A stretch of DNA of 5,011 nt from Gammaproteobacteria bacterium. Its GTDB lineage: Bacteria; Pseudomonadota; Gammaproteobacteria; UBA9214. Both the position numbers and the translations under genes were made by a program. Positions within the stretch are counted from its first letter, which is position 1; the number at the start of each line of letters is the position of its first letter. The stretch covers positions 1 through 5,011 of the forward strand of contig JAOULY010000184.1 of assembly GCA_029881775.1 (NCBI GenBank), given 5' to 3'. Below the pieces are notes generated by a model. It saw only the letters and a list, made by a program, of their open reading frames with translations. It did not search any database and had not been told where the DNA came from. Shown here one piece after another: positions 1 through 5,011 of this stretch.

Positions 1-939
1 ATCGATCCGCGCTCCGTCGATGACCTGAAGCTGAAAGTTCTGCGCGAGGTTGGCTTTAACCGGATCAGTCTTGGCGTACAGGATTTCAATCCAGACATTC
101 AGAAAGCCGTCAACCGCATCCAGGACCTGACGACCACACTGGCGGTACTGAATTCCGCCAGGGATCTGGGTTACAAGTCAATCAACATGGACCTGATTTA
201 CGGCCTGCCGCTGCAAACAACGGAGACGTTCTCCGAGACACTGCGCAGCACCATAGACATGGGGCCAGACCGAATCGCGGTCTACAATTACGCGCACCTG
301 CCGACCCGCTTCAAACCGCAACGTCGCATCAACGAGGCGGACCTGCCTTCACCGCAGACCCGGCTGGATATCCTGCAGAAAACCATCGAGCTGCTGACGG
401 ATGCCGGTTACGTTTACATTGGCATGGACCACTTCGCCCGCCCGGACGACGAACTGGCAATCGCCCAGGAAAACGGCACCCTGCACCGCAACTTCCAGGG
501 TTACTCGACGCACTCTGACTGTGACCTGGTCGCCATCGGCATGTCAGCAATCGGGCATGTGTGTGACAATTACAACCAGAACGTGCGTGATCTGGAGCAA
601 TACTACGCCTTACTCGACCAGGGAAAACTGCCGCTGGACCGCGGCATAGAACTCGAACCGGATGACCTGCTGCGGCGCGAGATCATTACGCTGCTGATAT
701 GTCATTTCAAACTCGACATAAGCGCCCTGGAAAAAAAGTGGAATTTCAGTTTCGCACGGCGTTTCGAAAATGAGCTGGCTGAACTGGAGAAAATGCAGGA
801 TGACGGCCTGCTCAGTCTTGACAAGGAAATGATACGCGTCCAGCCTGCCGGGCGCCTGCTGGTAAGGAATATCTGCATGGTATTCGACCGCTACCTGAAG
901 GGAAACAAAGGCAGCTACACGTTCTCGAAGGTAATCTAG
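1..939 (+). CDS. hemN: Oxygen-independent coproporphyrinogen III oxidase (coproporphyrinogen dehydrogenase) HemN, C-terminal part, 5' truncated by window edge
   Basis: HemN is a cytoplasmic radical-SAM enzyme. It decarboxylates two propionate chains of coproporphyrinogen III to give protoporphyrinogen IX without oxygen, using S-adenosylmethionine and a [4Fe-4S] cluster. The reading frame is open from base 1, giving 312 residues before the TAG stop. E. coli HemN has about 457 residues, so roughly 145 are missing, including the CxxxCxxC cluster motif. Family blocks seen, numbered from the first residue here: GFNRISLGVQDFN (18-30), NMDLIYGLP (62-70), NYAHLPTRF (about 96-104), GMDHFARPDDELA (141-153), RNFQGYSTH (163-171) and the C-terminal RLLVRNICMVFDRYL (285-299). 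These match HemN rather than the shorter HemW-like relatives. The ATG at 187 is internal, because conserved HemN sequence continues upstream of it. The gene converges on the FNR gene with a 14-bp gap, and no terminator hairpin is evident between them. Identification is firm; the promoter lies outside the window. Confidence 0.96.
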   Translation: MDPRSVDDLKLKVLREVGFNRISLGVQDFNPDIQKAVNRIQDLTTTLAVLNSARDLGYKSINMDLIYGLPLQTTETFSETLRSTIDMGPDRIAVYNYAHLPTRFKPQRRINEADLPSPQTRLDILQKTIELLTDAGYVYIGMDHFARPDDELAIAQENGTLHRNFQGYSTHSDCDLVAIGMSAIGHVCDNYNQNVRDLEQYYALLDQGKLPLDRGIELEPDDLLRREIITLLICHFKLDISALEKKWNFSFARRFENELAELEKMQDDGLLSLDKEMIRVQPAGRLLVRNICMVFDRYLKGNKGSYTFSKVI

Positions 940-953
940 ACCTGCACCGCAAA

Positions 954-1712
954 CTACATCGCCGAGCCCATGGATTGTTTAACGCAGGCTTCAACCATAC
1001 CCCTGAGACTATCCATATCCAGGATAACAATCTGCCGGCGGTTGACACTGAGAATCCGCCTTTCCTGAAAACTTGCAAACAGGCGACTGACTGTCTCGAT
1101 CGCCAGACCAAGATAATTACCGATATCCTGTCGTGACATCGGCAAGTTGAATTCCGTCGCCGACAGACCGCGCTTGTGATAGCGCGTCGACAGGCTCAGC
1201 AGGAAGGAGGCCAGCCGTTCTTCCGCAGTCCGTTTGCCAAGCAACATAAGCATGTGCTGGTCCGAGGTTATCTCTCTTCCAACGACATTCAGCATCTGCT
1301 TCTGCAAGCCGGGCAAATCATTACACAGGCCTTCAAGTTTGCCAAACGGCAACTCGCAGACACTGGAAGTTTCCAGCACCATGGAGGCGCTCGAGTAACA
1401 ACCGCCGCTCAACCCGTCCATACCGGTCAGCTCGCCGGGCAGCGTGAATCCGAGCACCTGCTCTTCGCCATCCTGGGTAATGCAGTAGGACTTGAGTGCA
1501 CCGGAGCGTACCGCGAACAGGGCGTGACTCTTGTCGCCGGGTCGGAACAGGTGCTGGCCTGGCTGGAGTGGTTGCTGACGGATCACGATCGCGTCCAGCT
1601 TTTTCATTTCCTCGGTACCCATGCCATGCGGCAAACACAGGTCAGTGAGCGTGCAGTTTTGACAGGACACCTTTAGCTCATGCAGATTTACCGTTTTCTT
1701 TTTGTTTGTCAT
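954..1712 (-). CDS. fnr: FNR/Anr-type oxygen-sensing transcriptional regulator (Crp/Fnr family)
   Basis: This is a global anaerobic regulator. In the family, a [4Fe-4S] cluster holds the dimer that binds TTGAT-N4-ATCAA sites, and oxygen destroys the cluster. The 252-aa product has the usual family length. Cys17, Cys20 and Cys26 (C-x2-C-x5-C) plus Cys119 in SSVCELPF match the four cluster ligands of E. coli FNR (20, 23, 29, 122). The cyclic-nucleotide-like beta-roll spans about 40-130 and the dimerisation helix about 138-168; the equivalent of FNR Asp154 is Asp151. The winged helix-turn-helix is about 190-230, with recognition helix IETVSR; Glu206, Ser209 and Arg210 are the residues expected for an FNR-type half-site. 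The ATG start is preceded by AGGG about 8 nt upstream on the minus strand and by a TATAAT box. It is convergent with hemN, a known target of such regulators, and divergent from gshA. Whether to call it Fnr or Anr is nomenclature; all key residues are intact. Confidence 0.95.
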   Translation of the reverse strand: MTNKKKTVNLHELKVSCQNCTLTDLCLPHGMGTEEMKKLDAIVIRQQPLQPGQHLFRPGDKSHALFAVRSGALKSYCITQDGEEQVLGFTLPGELTGMDGLSGGCYSSASMVLETSSVCELPFGKLEGLCNDLPGLQKQMLNVVGREITSDQHMLMLLGKRTAEERLASFLLSLSTRYHKRGLSATEFNLPMSRQDIGNYLGLAIETVSRLFASFQERRILSVNRRQIVILDMDSLRGMVEACVKQSMGSAM

Positions 1713-1725
1713 CTACCCTGCCCTG
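1713..1725 (-). promoter_or_regulatory. Ribosome binding site of fnr
   Basis: Read on the minus strand, the bases before the ATG are AGGGCAGGGTAG. The first AGGG lies 8 nt from the start codon and the second only 4 nt away. The first is the more plausible Shine-Dalgarno match. This supports the ATG at 1712 as the start. Confidence 0.5.
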
Positions 1726-1729
1726 CTAC

Positions 1730-1756
1730 ATTATACAACTGCTCCCCACTCGTCAG
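1730..1756 (-). promoter_or_regulatory. Candidate sigma-70 promoter for the fnr gene
   Basis: On the minus strand, a perfect TATAAT -10 box (1730-1735) lies about 18 nt before the fnr ATG. A CTGACG hexamer (1751-1756, 4 of 6 matches to TTGACA) sits 15 bp upstream, a short spacer. The perfect -10 and its position fit a short leader. The -35 assignment is weak, so the promoter may need an activator. No canonical FNR box is seen beside it. Confidence 0.5.
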
Positions 1757-1783
1757 GAGACTCCGTATACTACCCACCCGATC

Positions 1784-1800
1784 ACAGAATAATAGTCTGT
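1784..1800. promoter_or_regulatory. 17-bp palindrome, possible operator
   Basis: ACAGAATAATAGTCTGT has perfect 5-bp outer arms (ACAGA/TCTGT) and two further inner pairs around a central A, with a single mismatched pair. It overlaps the weak -35 position of the candidate gshA promoter and lies about 50 bp upstream of the fnr -10 box. Size and symmetry suit a dimeric regulator. No specific regulator can be assigned from the sequence. Confidence 0.35.
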
Positions 1801-1825
1801 AAGAATATGCCTGATCTTTTATAAT
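1797..1825 (+). promoter_or_regulatory. Candidate sigma-70 promoter for gshA
   Basis: A perfect TATAAT -10 box at 1820-1825 has CTGTAA (3 of 6 matches) 17 bp upstream at 1797-1802. It would give a leader of roughly 95 nt before the GTG. The -10 box lies inside an inverted repeat (1811-1828), so a protein bound there could block polymerase. A second weaker -10-like element, TTATAC at 1856-1861, is an alternative start region closer to the gene. Confidence 0.4.
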
Positions 1826-1828
1826 CAG
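1811..1828. promoter_or_regulatory. Inverted repeat CTGAT-N8-ATCAG over a TATAAT box
   Basis: Perfect 5-bp arms CTGAT (1811-1815) and ATCAG (1824-1828) are separated by 8 bp. The arms resemble FNR half-sites (TTGAT/ATCAA), but the FNR spacer is 4 bp, so this is not a standard FNR box. The element encloses the candidate gshA -10 hexamer, which makes an operator role plausible but unproven. Confidence 0.35.
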
Positions 1829-1836
1829 CCCTGCAT

Positions 1837-1870
1837 CAACAGTCTAATTATTAACTTATACAACAGTCTA
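1837..1870 (+). repeat. 10-bp direct repeat CAACAGTCTA, 24-bp period
   Basis: CAACAGTCTA occurs exactly at 1837-1846 and again at 1861-1870, with an AT-rich spacer containing TTATAC. The AGTCT core also occurs at 1794-1798 inside the 17-bp palindrome. The repeat lies in the gshA leader or promoter region. It could be a tandem regulator site, or a chance repeat in AT-rich DNA. Confidence 0.35.
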
Positions 1871-1910
1871 GCCGCAATTTACAATTTCGTCACCTTATCC
1901 GCCCGCCCCC

Positions 1911-1915
1911 AGGAG
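1911..1915 (+). promoter_or_regulatory. Ribosome binding site of gshA
   Basis: AGGAG stands 10 nt before the GTG at 1926. It is the only good Shine-Dalgarno match nearby. It supports the GTG start, since the next in-frame ATG (residue 70) lies downstream of conserved active-site sequence. Confidence 0.65.
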
Positions 1916-1925
1916 CCTCAACCAC

Positions 1926-3503
1926 GTGTATTCACACGCCGCTGAACAACTTGACCGTCTCAGGAGCAGTCATCCTGACGCTCGCCTGGCCGGCGGATTA
2001 ACCGGTCTCGAGGTCGAAAGCCTGCGTGTCGGGGCTGACGGCACCATCGCCCGGACCCCGCACCCTGCCCGCCTGGGGTCTGCGCTCAAACACCCCTGGA
2101 TTACTACGGATTATTCAGAGGCCCTGATGGAGTTCATCACCCCGCCGCTGGATGGGCCGCTGGCCGCGCTCGACTTCCTGCGCGACCTGCAGCAGTTTGT
2201 CCACCTGCGGCTCGATGACGAGCTGCTCTGGACAGCCAGCATGCCCTGCGTGGTGGAAGACGAGGAGCGTATCCCACTGGCGCGCTACGGGAACTCGAAC
2301 AGCGGCCAGATGAAAACCGTCTATCGACGCGGTCTTGGTTATCGCTATGGCCGCGTCATGCAGGTCATTGCCGGCGCCCACTACAATTACTCGTTTCCGC
2401 AAGCATTGTGGCCGATGCTGCAGTCAATTGACGGGGACGCCCGGCCGCTGCAGGACTTCATATCCGACCGCTACTTTGCCGTTATCCGGAACCTGCAACA
2501 CGTCGGCTGGATCGTGCCCTACCTGTTCGGCTCGTCGCCCGCGGTATGCAAATCCTTCCTCTGCGGGAAGCCGACCATCCTCGAGGAATACAACAGCAAC
2601 AGTTATTACGGCCCGTATGCGACCTCGCTGAGAATGTGTGATATCGGCTACCAGAACACACACGAGGACGAGATCGGTTTCAAGGCACGCTATGACAACC
2701 TGGACAGCTACGTGGACAGCCTGACGATGGCTATCGAGACGAGCTGCCCGCGCTACGAGAAAATCGGCGTCAAGGTTGACGGACAATACCGGCAACTGAA
2801 TGCCAACATGCTGCAGATCGAGAATGAATACTACAGTTCCGTGCGCCCCAAGCAGGTCCCGCTTGCAAACGAAAAGCCGACACATGCACTCAAGCGCCGC
2901 GGCGTGCGCTACGTGGAACTGCGCTCGCTGGACATCAATATGTTCGAGCCGACCGGCATCAGCGCAACCCAGTGCCGCTTCCTGGAAACGCTGATGGCCT
3001 TTTGCCTGCTCCAGGACAGCCCCGTCATCGACGATGTCGATCGCAGGGAAATCGACACCAACCTTGACGCGGTCTGCTACCGTGGACGCGAGCCGGGCCT
3101 GCTATTACAGCGTGCCGGCACACCGATCTCCCTGCAACAGTGGGCGGGCGAACTGTGCGATGCCATGGCGCCATTGGCAGACATGCTCGACACCGGCCAC
3201 AGCGAGCAGCCGTACCGTGCCGCCCTGCAGGAACAGGTAGCCGCCGTAAATGACCCCGGGCAAACCTGTTCGGCCCGGGTACTGGCAGATATGCGCAAAT
3301 ATGACGAAGGCTATTTCCATTACGCCAGGCGCATGTCACTCAAACATCAGCAATATTTTCTTGAACTGCCCCGGGATAACGAGCGGATGCGCGAGCTGGA
3401 CAGGATGGTCGACAAATCGATTGCTGACCAGCGGGCCACCGAGGCCGCGGATACCTTGTCATTCGATGAGTTCCTGGAACAGTACTTCGCCCAGAAACTG
3501 TAG
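1926..3503 (+). CDS. gshA: Glutamate-cysteine ligase (gamma-glutamylcysteine synthetase), E. coli type
   Basis: GshA joins L-glutamate to L-cysteine with ATP to give gamma-glutamylcysteine, the first and rate-limiting step of cytoplasmic glutathione synthesis. The 525-aa product is close to the 518 aa of E. coli GshA and is collinear with it. Residues matching the metal- and substrate-binding set of the E. coli enzyme are Glu29 and Glu31 (GLEVES), Asp62 and Glu69 (ITTDYSEALMEF), His152 and Asn154 (GAHYNYSF) and Glu331 (YVELRSLDIN). Other family blocks are SMPC (105-108), VIRN (186-189), GWIVPYLFGSSPA (194-206), GKPT (214-217), PYATSLR (230-236) and LQIENEYY (296-303). The start is GTG with AGGAG 10 nt upstream; the N-terminus aligns with E. 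coli within two or three residues. It appears monocistronic, divergent from fnr and convergent with the membrane-protein gene. Its TAG stop lies inside the GTAG head of a REP element. Confidence 0.96.
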   Translation: MYSHAAEQLDRLRSSHPDARLAGGLTGLEVESLRVGADGTIARTPHPARLGSALKHPWITTDYSEALMEFITPPLDGPLAALDFLRDLQQFVHLRLDDELLWTASMPCVVEDEERIPLARYGNSNSGQMKTVYRRGLGYRYGRVMQVIAGAHYNYSFPQALWPMLQSIDGDARPLQDFISDRYFAVIRNLQHVGWIVPYLFGSSPAVCKSFLCGKPTILEEYNSNSYYGPYATSLRMCDIGYQNTHEDEIGFKARYDNLDSYVDSLTMAIETSCPRYEKIGVKVDGQYRQLNANMLQIENEYYSSVRPKQVPLANEKPTHALKRRGVRYVELRSLDINMFEPTGISATQCRFLETLMAFCLLQDSPVIDDVDRREIDTNLDAVCYRGREPGLLLQRAGTPISLQQWAGELCDAMAPLADMLDTGHSEQPYRAALQEQVAAVNDPGQTCSARVLADMRKYDEGYFHYARRMSLKHQQYFLELPRDNERMRELDRMVDKSIADQRATEAADTLSFDEFLEQYFAQKL

Positions 3504-3566
3504 GAGCGCCTTGCAGGCGCGAATGCCAGGTTCAAAAAATATCGCGCCTGCAAGGCGCTCCTACAG
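3498..3566. repeat. Inverted pair of GTAG-type REP-like elements (BIME-like)
   Basis: The arms 3498-3522 and 3542-3566 are perfect 25-bp reverse complements around a 19-bp loop (3523-3541). Each arm also contains its own hairpin, GCGCC-TTGCA-GGCGC, preceded by a GTAG tetranucleotide. This is the layout of REP units mobilised by RAYT (TnpA-REP) transposases in gammaproteobacteria. The GTAG head at 3500-3503 includes the gshA stop codon. The pair sits between convergent genes, where REPs usually lie. It could stabilise gshA mRNA or bind gyrase or IHF as known for some BIMEs. No U-tract follows the stem in the forward direction, so a classical intrinsic terminator is unlikely. No RAYT gene is in the window. 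Confidence 0.8.
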
Positions 3567-3579
3567 TGTCAGAACGGAG

Positions 3580-3605
3580 TGCCAGGTTGAGAAATCGCGC
3601 CTGCA
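3580..3605. repeat. Degenerate third REP copy with shared flank
   Basis: TGCCAGGTT (3580-3588), 6 nt, then TCGCGCCTGCA (3595-3605) repeats the order TGCCAGGTT (3524-3532), 9 nt, TCGCGCCTGCA (3542-3552) found in the doublet, offset by 56 bp at the first block. The copy then diverges (CTCG) and lacks the rest of the hairpin and the CTAC end. It reads as a truncated REP or a decayed tandem duplication. Confidence 0.65.
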
Positions 3606-3629
3606 CTCGTTTAACCTGCCCTGCGTTTA

Positions 3630-4250
3630 TTAACCGATCAGCACAAAGCCCACGCCGGCCACGTAAAAACCGGCCGGATAATGCCAGCGTTGTGGCTTCG
3701 CCAGCAGGTAATCGAGCAGCAGGGACAGGATCACACCCATCACCATGTACAGGGGCACGACCTGAACAGAGGTGAAATGGCGCATATCACCCGGCAGGTA
3801 ATAGAAATAGAAGGTCCCGTAAAACAGCAGGAAGAATCCGTTCGCCAGGATCTCCAGCAGCGGCCCGTCAATTCCGGAGGCGACACCTTTCAGCCACGCC
3901 GGCCGGATGACGACACGGCGCGCATGCAATACCTGGTGCAGAAAATAAACGTAGTAACCGTACACCGGCCAGATAATGAAATTCAGCACCGAGGTATAGC
4001 CGTCATGGATAGGCCAGACGCGATATTGCCAGAGCGGTTCGCCAACCAGCAGGTAGTAAAGCTTGCCCAGGTATACCTCGCAGACTATCGCGACCAGGAA
4101 GGCAACCGCCATCGACAGGGACAGTGAATAAAGCTCTATACGAATCCAGCGACGAACCAGCAGTGAACCGAGCAGGTAAAAGACCAGCGCGCCGAACAAG
4201 GCACCGGACAGTCCCTGCATCACCAGGTCAATCGGATCGGCTAACGGCAT
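3630..4250 (-). CDS. Uncharacterised polytopic inner-membrane protein
   Basis: I do not recognise this 206-aa protein. It has five or six hydrophobic segments: about 10-32, 42-66, 88-108, 130-152, 161-183 and a short one at 192-206. Notable residues in or beside them are Cys57-Glu58, the aromatic run WPVYGYYVYF (94-103), GIDGPLLE (126-133) with an acidic Glu133 near a membrane segment, and FYGTFYFYYLPGD (143-155). There is no signal peptide, ATP-binding motif or enzyme signature that I can see. The ATG follows directly after the TGA of the 110-aa gene upstream (TGAATG) and no Shine-Dalgarno match precedes it. Translational coupling and joint function with that gene are therefore likely. The C-terminus ends shortly after the last hydrophobic stretch. 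A transporter-permease or enzyme-type membrane protein is possible, but neither is supported strongly enough to name. Confidence 0.85.
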   Translation of the reverse strand: MPLADPIDLVMQGLSGALFGALVFYLLGSLLVRRWIRIELYSLSLSMAVAFLVAIVCEVYLGKLYYLLVGEPLWQYRVWPIHDGYTSVLNFIIWPVYGYYVYFLHQVLHARRVVIRPAWLKGVASGIDGPLLEILANGFFLLFYGTFYFYYLPGDMRHFTSVQVVPLYMVMGVILSLLLDYLLAKPQRWHYPAGFYVAGVGFVLIG

Positions 4251-4583
4251 TCAGATATGTGACACGAGTTTCGCGTCCGGCACCTTTTGCTGAATGGCGC
4301 CGGCGATCTCAAAACGAATACCGTGGATCGGGCGTATCGATACCCATAACAGGTTCAGCTTGAGGTTGAATTCAGCGAACACCACGACATCCTTGTAGTG
4401 TGTCAGTGCAACATGCATGTCCTGCAGGGTGGTATCGATGATATGCCGCGGCCGGTCGCGCAAACCGGGAATCAGCATCATGAAATCGCTCAGTGGCCTG
4501 CCGTTCTCGTCATGCGAGGGCGCCCGCTTTCGCAATGGCTCGGATGCATCACTGAATTCGATGGATAATCTGGGCAGGTTCAT
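4251..4583 (-). CDS. Conserved-looking hypothetical protein, 110 aa, soluble
   Basis: Function is not recognised. The 110-aa product has no signal peptide or membrane segment. Its first 35 residues are polar and charged (SEPLRKRAPSHDENGRPLSD). A mixed alpha/beta-looking core follows: DFMMLIPGL (33-41), a helix-like stretch around 47-63, strands VVVFAEFNLKLNLLWVSIRP (about 66-85), then GIRFEIAGAIQQKVPDAKLV. That pattern would suit a small alpha/beta domain. The ATG at 4583 is the earliest possible start, because an in-frame TGA lies two codons upstream. No strong Shine-Dalgarno match is present at normal distance, which leaves a little doubt about the start. It is the first gene of a two-gene unit with the membrane protein, abutting it with zero spacing. 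Reading-frame integrity, plausible composition and coupling support it as a real gene. Confidence 0.75.
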   Translation of the reverse strand: MNLPRLSIEFSDASEPLRKRAPSHDENGRPLSDFMMLIPGLRDRPRHIIDTTLQDMHVALTHYKDVVVFAEFNLKLNLLWVSIRPIHGIRFEIAGAIQQKVPDAKLVSHI

Positions 4584-4677
4584 GGTTCAGACCAGTCAAA
4601 ACAGTCCTACCGATCATACCGGCAAACCGCAGCCGCATGATAACCGCCTACCCGGAATGAAATAATTATCTTTTAAA
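4584..4677 (-). other. Intergenic spacer between DUF302 gene and the two-gene unit
   Basis: This 94-bp gap lies between genes on the same strand. On the minus strand TATGAT (4613-4618, 5 of 6 to TATAAT) lies about 30 nt before the 110-aa gene and could be its -10 box, but no convincing -35 stands at the usual distance. No clear terminator hairpin with a U-tract is seen after the DUF302 stop, so read-through into the downstream pair cannot be excluded. Confidence 0.3.
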
Positions 4678-5011
4678 TCAGTCAGTAGCAGCCATGGCGT
4701 CACGCACGCGTTCCAGCCGGCTGCGCACCTCGCCGGCCAGCGCCTCGACGCCGGGCTTGTCCACCAGGCCGAGTACGGCAGCAGGGTCCATGAAACCGAC
4801 CGTTATGCTGGCATCCTCCTCCTCGCGCAATACGACATTGCATGGCAGTAACAGGCCAATATCCGGATCGGCATTGATCGCCTGGTTAGCCAGTTGCGGA
4901 TTACAGGCGCCGAGAATCAGGTAGGGCCTGCGCTCCACGTCAATCTTCTTCTTGAGGGTCGCGGCCACGTCGATCTCGGTCAACACACCGAAACCCTCTT
5001 TCTGCAGCTCC
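4678..5011 (-). CDS. DUF302 domain protein, 5' end beyond window
   Basis: The frame is open to the right edge, giving at least 110 residues and ending in TGA at 4678-4680. The visible part begins ELQKEGFGVLTEIDV and continues through TLKKKIDVERRPYLILGACNP, QAINADPDIGLLLPCNVVLRE and FMDPAAVLGLV. This matches the typical DUF302 (PF03625) arrangement, including the GACNP and LLPCNV cysteines. The GTG at 4986 could act as a start but falls inside conserved domain sequence, so the true start is probably outside the window. DUF302 proteins are small and of unclear biochemical role; they are common in bacteria from redox or sulfur-rich environments, and some forms are secreted or domain-fused. Only the last part is visible, so a signal peptide or extra domain cannot be judged. 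Confidence 0.88.
   Translation of the reverse strand, partial: ELQKEGFGVLTEIDVAATLKKKIDVERRPYLILGACNPQLANQAINADPDIGLLLPCNVVLREEEDASITVGFMDPAAVLGLVDKPGVEALAGEVRSRLERVRDAMAATD

Noticed and set aside
187..939. A 250-aa HemN starting at the ATG at 187
   Set aside because: Conserved HemN sequence (GFNRISLGVQDFN) continues in frame upstream to base 1, so this ATG is internal.
1176..1676. 166-aa open frame on the plus strand opposite fnr
   Set aside because: It lies wholly antisense to a gene with all FNR family residues, has no family-like motifs, and is explained by the codon bias of the real gene.
1811..1839. Canonical FNR box (TTGAT-N4-ATCAA) upstream of fnr or gshA
   Set aside because: Only CTGAT-N8-ATCAG and an isolated ATCAA half-site (1835-1839) are present; no pair has the required 4-bp spacing.
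2424..2885. 153-aa open frame on the minus strand inside gshA
   Set aside because: Shadow of the gshA coding sequence; its protein resembles no family I know and there is no promoter or ribosome binding site support.
3498..3570. Strong intrinsic terminator for gshA
   Set aside because: The stem is long but no T-tract follows it on the plus strand, and the GTAG heads and internal hairpins mark it as a REP pair instead.
3681..4127. 148-aa open frame on the plus strand opposite the membrane-protein gene
   Set aside because: The minus-strand frame gives coherent membrane segments and couples to the upstream gene; the plus-strand product is a charged, low-coherence shadow.
3630..4250. Assignment of the 206-aa membrane protein as an ABC-transporter permease-like protein
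   Set aside because: The aromatic and acidic residues in the membrane segments are only vaguely suggestive; no diagnostic motif or neighbouring ATPase gene is present.
4584..4677. Small RNA or riboswitch in the spacer before the 110-aa gene
   Set aside because: The 94 bp show no recognisable conserved RNA fold or terminator; only a weak promoter-like hexamer is visible.

Overview
The window looks like a chromosomal segment of a gammaproteobacterium. The evidence is an E. coli-type (proteobacterial class 1) glutamate-cysteine ligase, an FNR/Anr regulator with the full cysteine set, a HemN coproporphyrinogen dehydrogenase close to the E. coli protein, and a GTAG-headed REP pair. The DUF302 protein and two uncharacterised small genes suggest an environmental lineage, possibly sulfur-oxidising or purple-sulfur-like. 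That placement is inference and no species can be named.

Layout: (1) 1-939 (+) is the C-terminal two-thirds of hemN, cut by the window edge. (2) 954-1712 (-) is an fnr/anr gene convergent to hemN, with only 14 bp between the stop codons. (3) 1713-1925 is a 213-bp AT-richer divergent regulatory region holding a TATAAT box for each direction, two operator-like palindromes and a 10-bp direct repeat. (4) 1926-3503 (+) is complete gshA with a GTG start. (5) 3504-3629 is a convergent intergenic region dominated by an inverted pair of REP-like units whose first arm contains the gshA stop codon, plus a degenerate third copy. (6) 4583-3630 (-) holds two uncharacterised genes that abut exactly: a 110-aa soluble protein, then a 206-aa polytopic membrane protein. 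(7) 4678 to the right edge (-) is the C-terminal part of a DUF302 protein.

Functional picture: hemN is the oxygen-independent step of haem synthesis and a known target of FNR/Anr regulators in several gammaproteobacteria. Its position beside fnr fits an anaerobic-switch neighbourhood. gshA, the first step of glutathione synthesis, is divergent from fnr across a shared control region, so oxygen and thiol-redox genes are adjacent. The uncharacterised pair at 3630-4583 has no function recognisable from sequence alone. No transposase, CRISPR, RNA gene or obvious new defence system is visible. The least ordinary content is the REP doublet, the palindrome-rich divergent promoter region and the uncharacterised gene pair.
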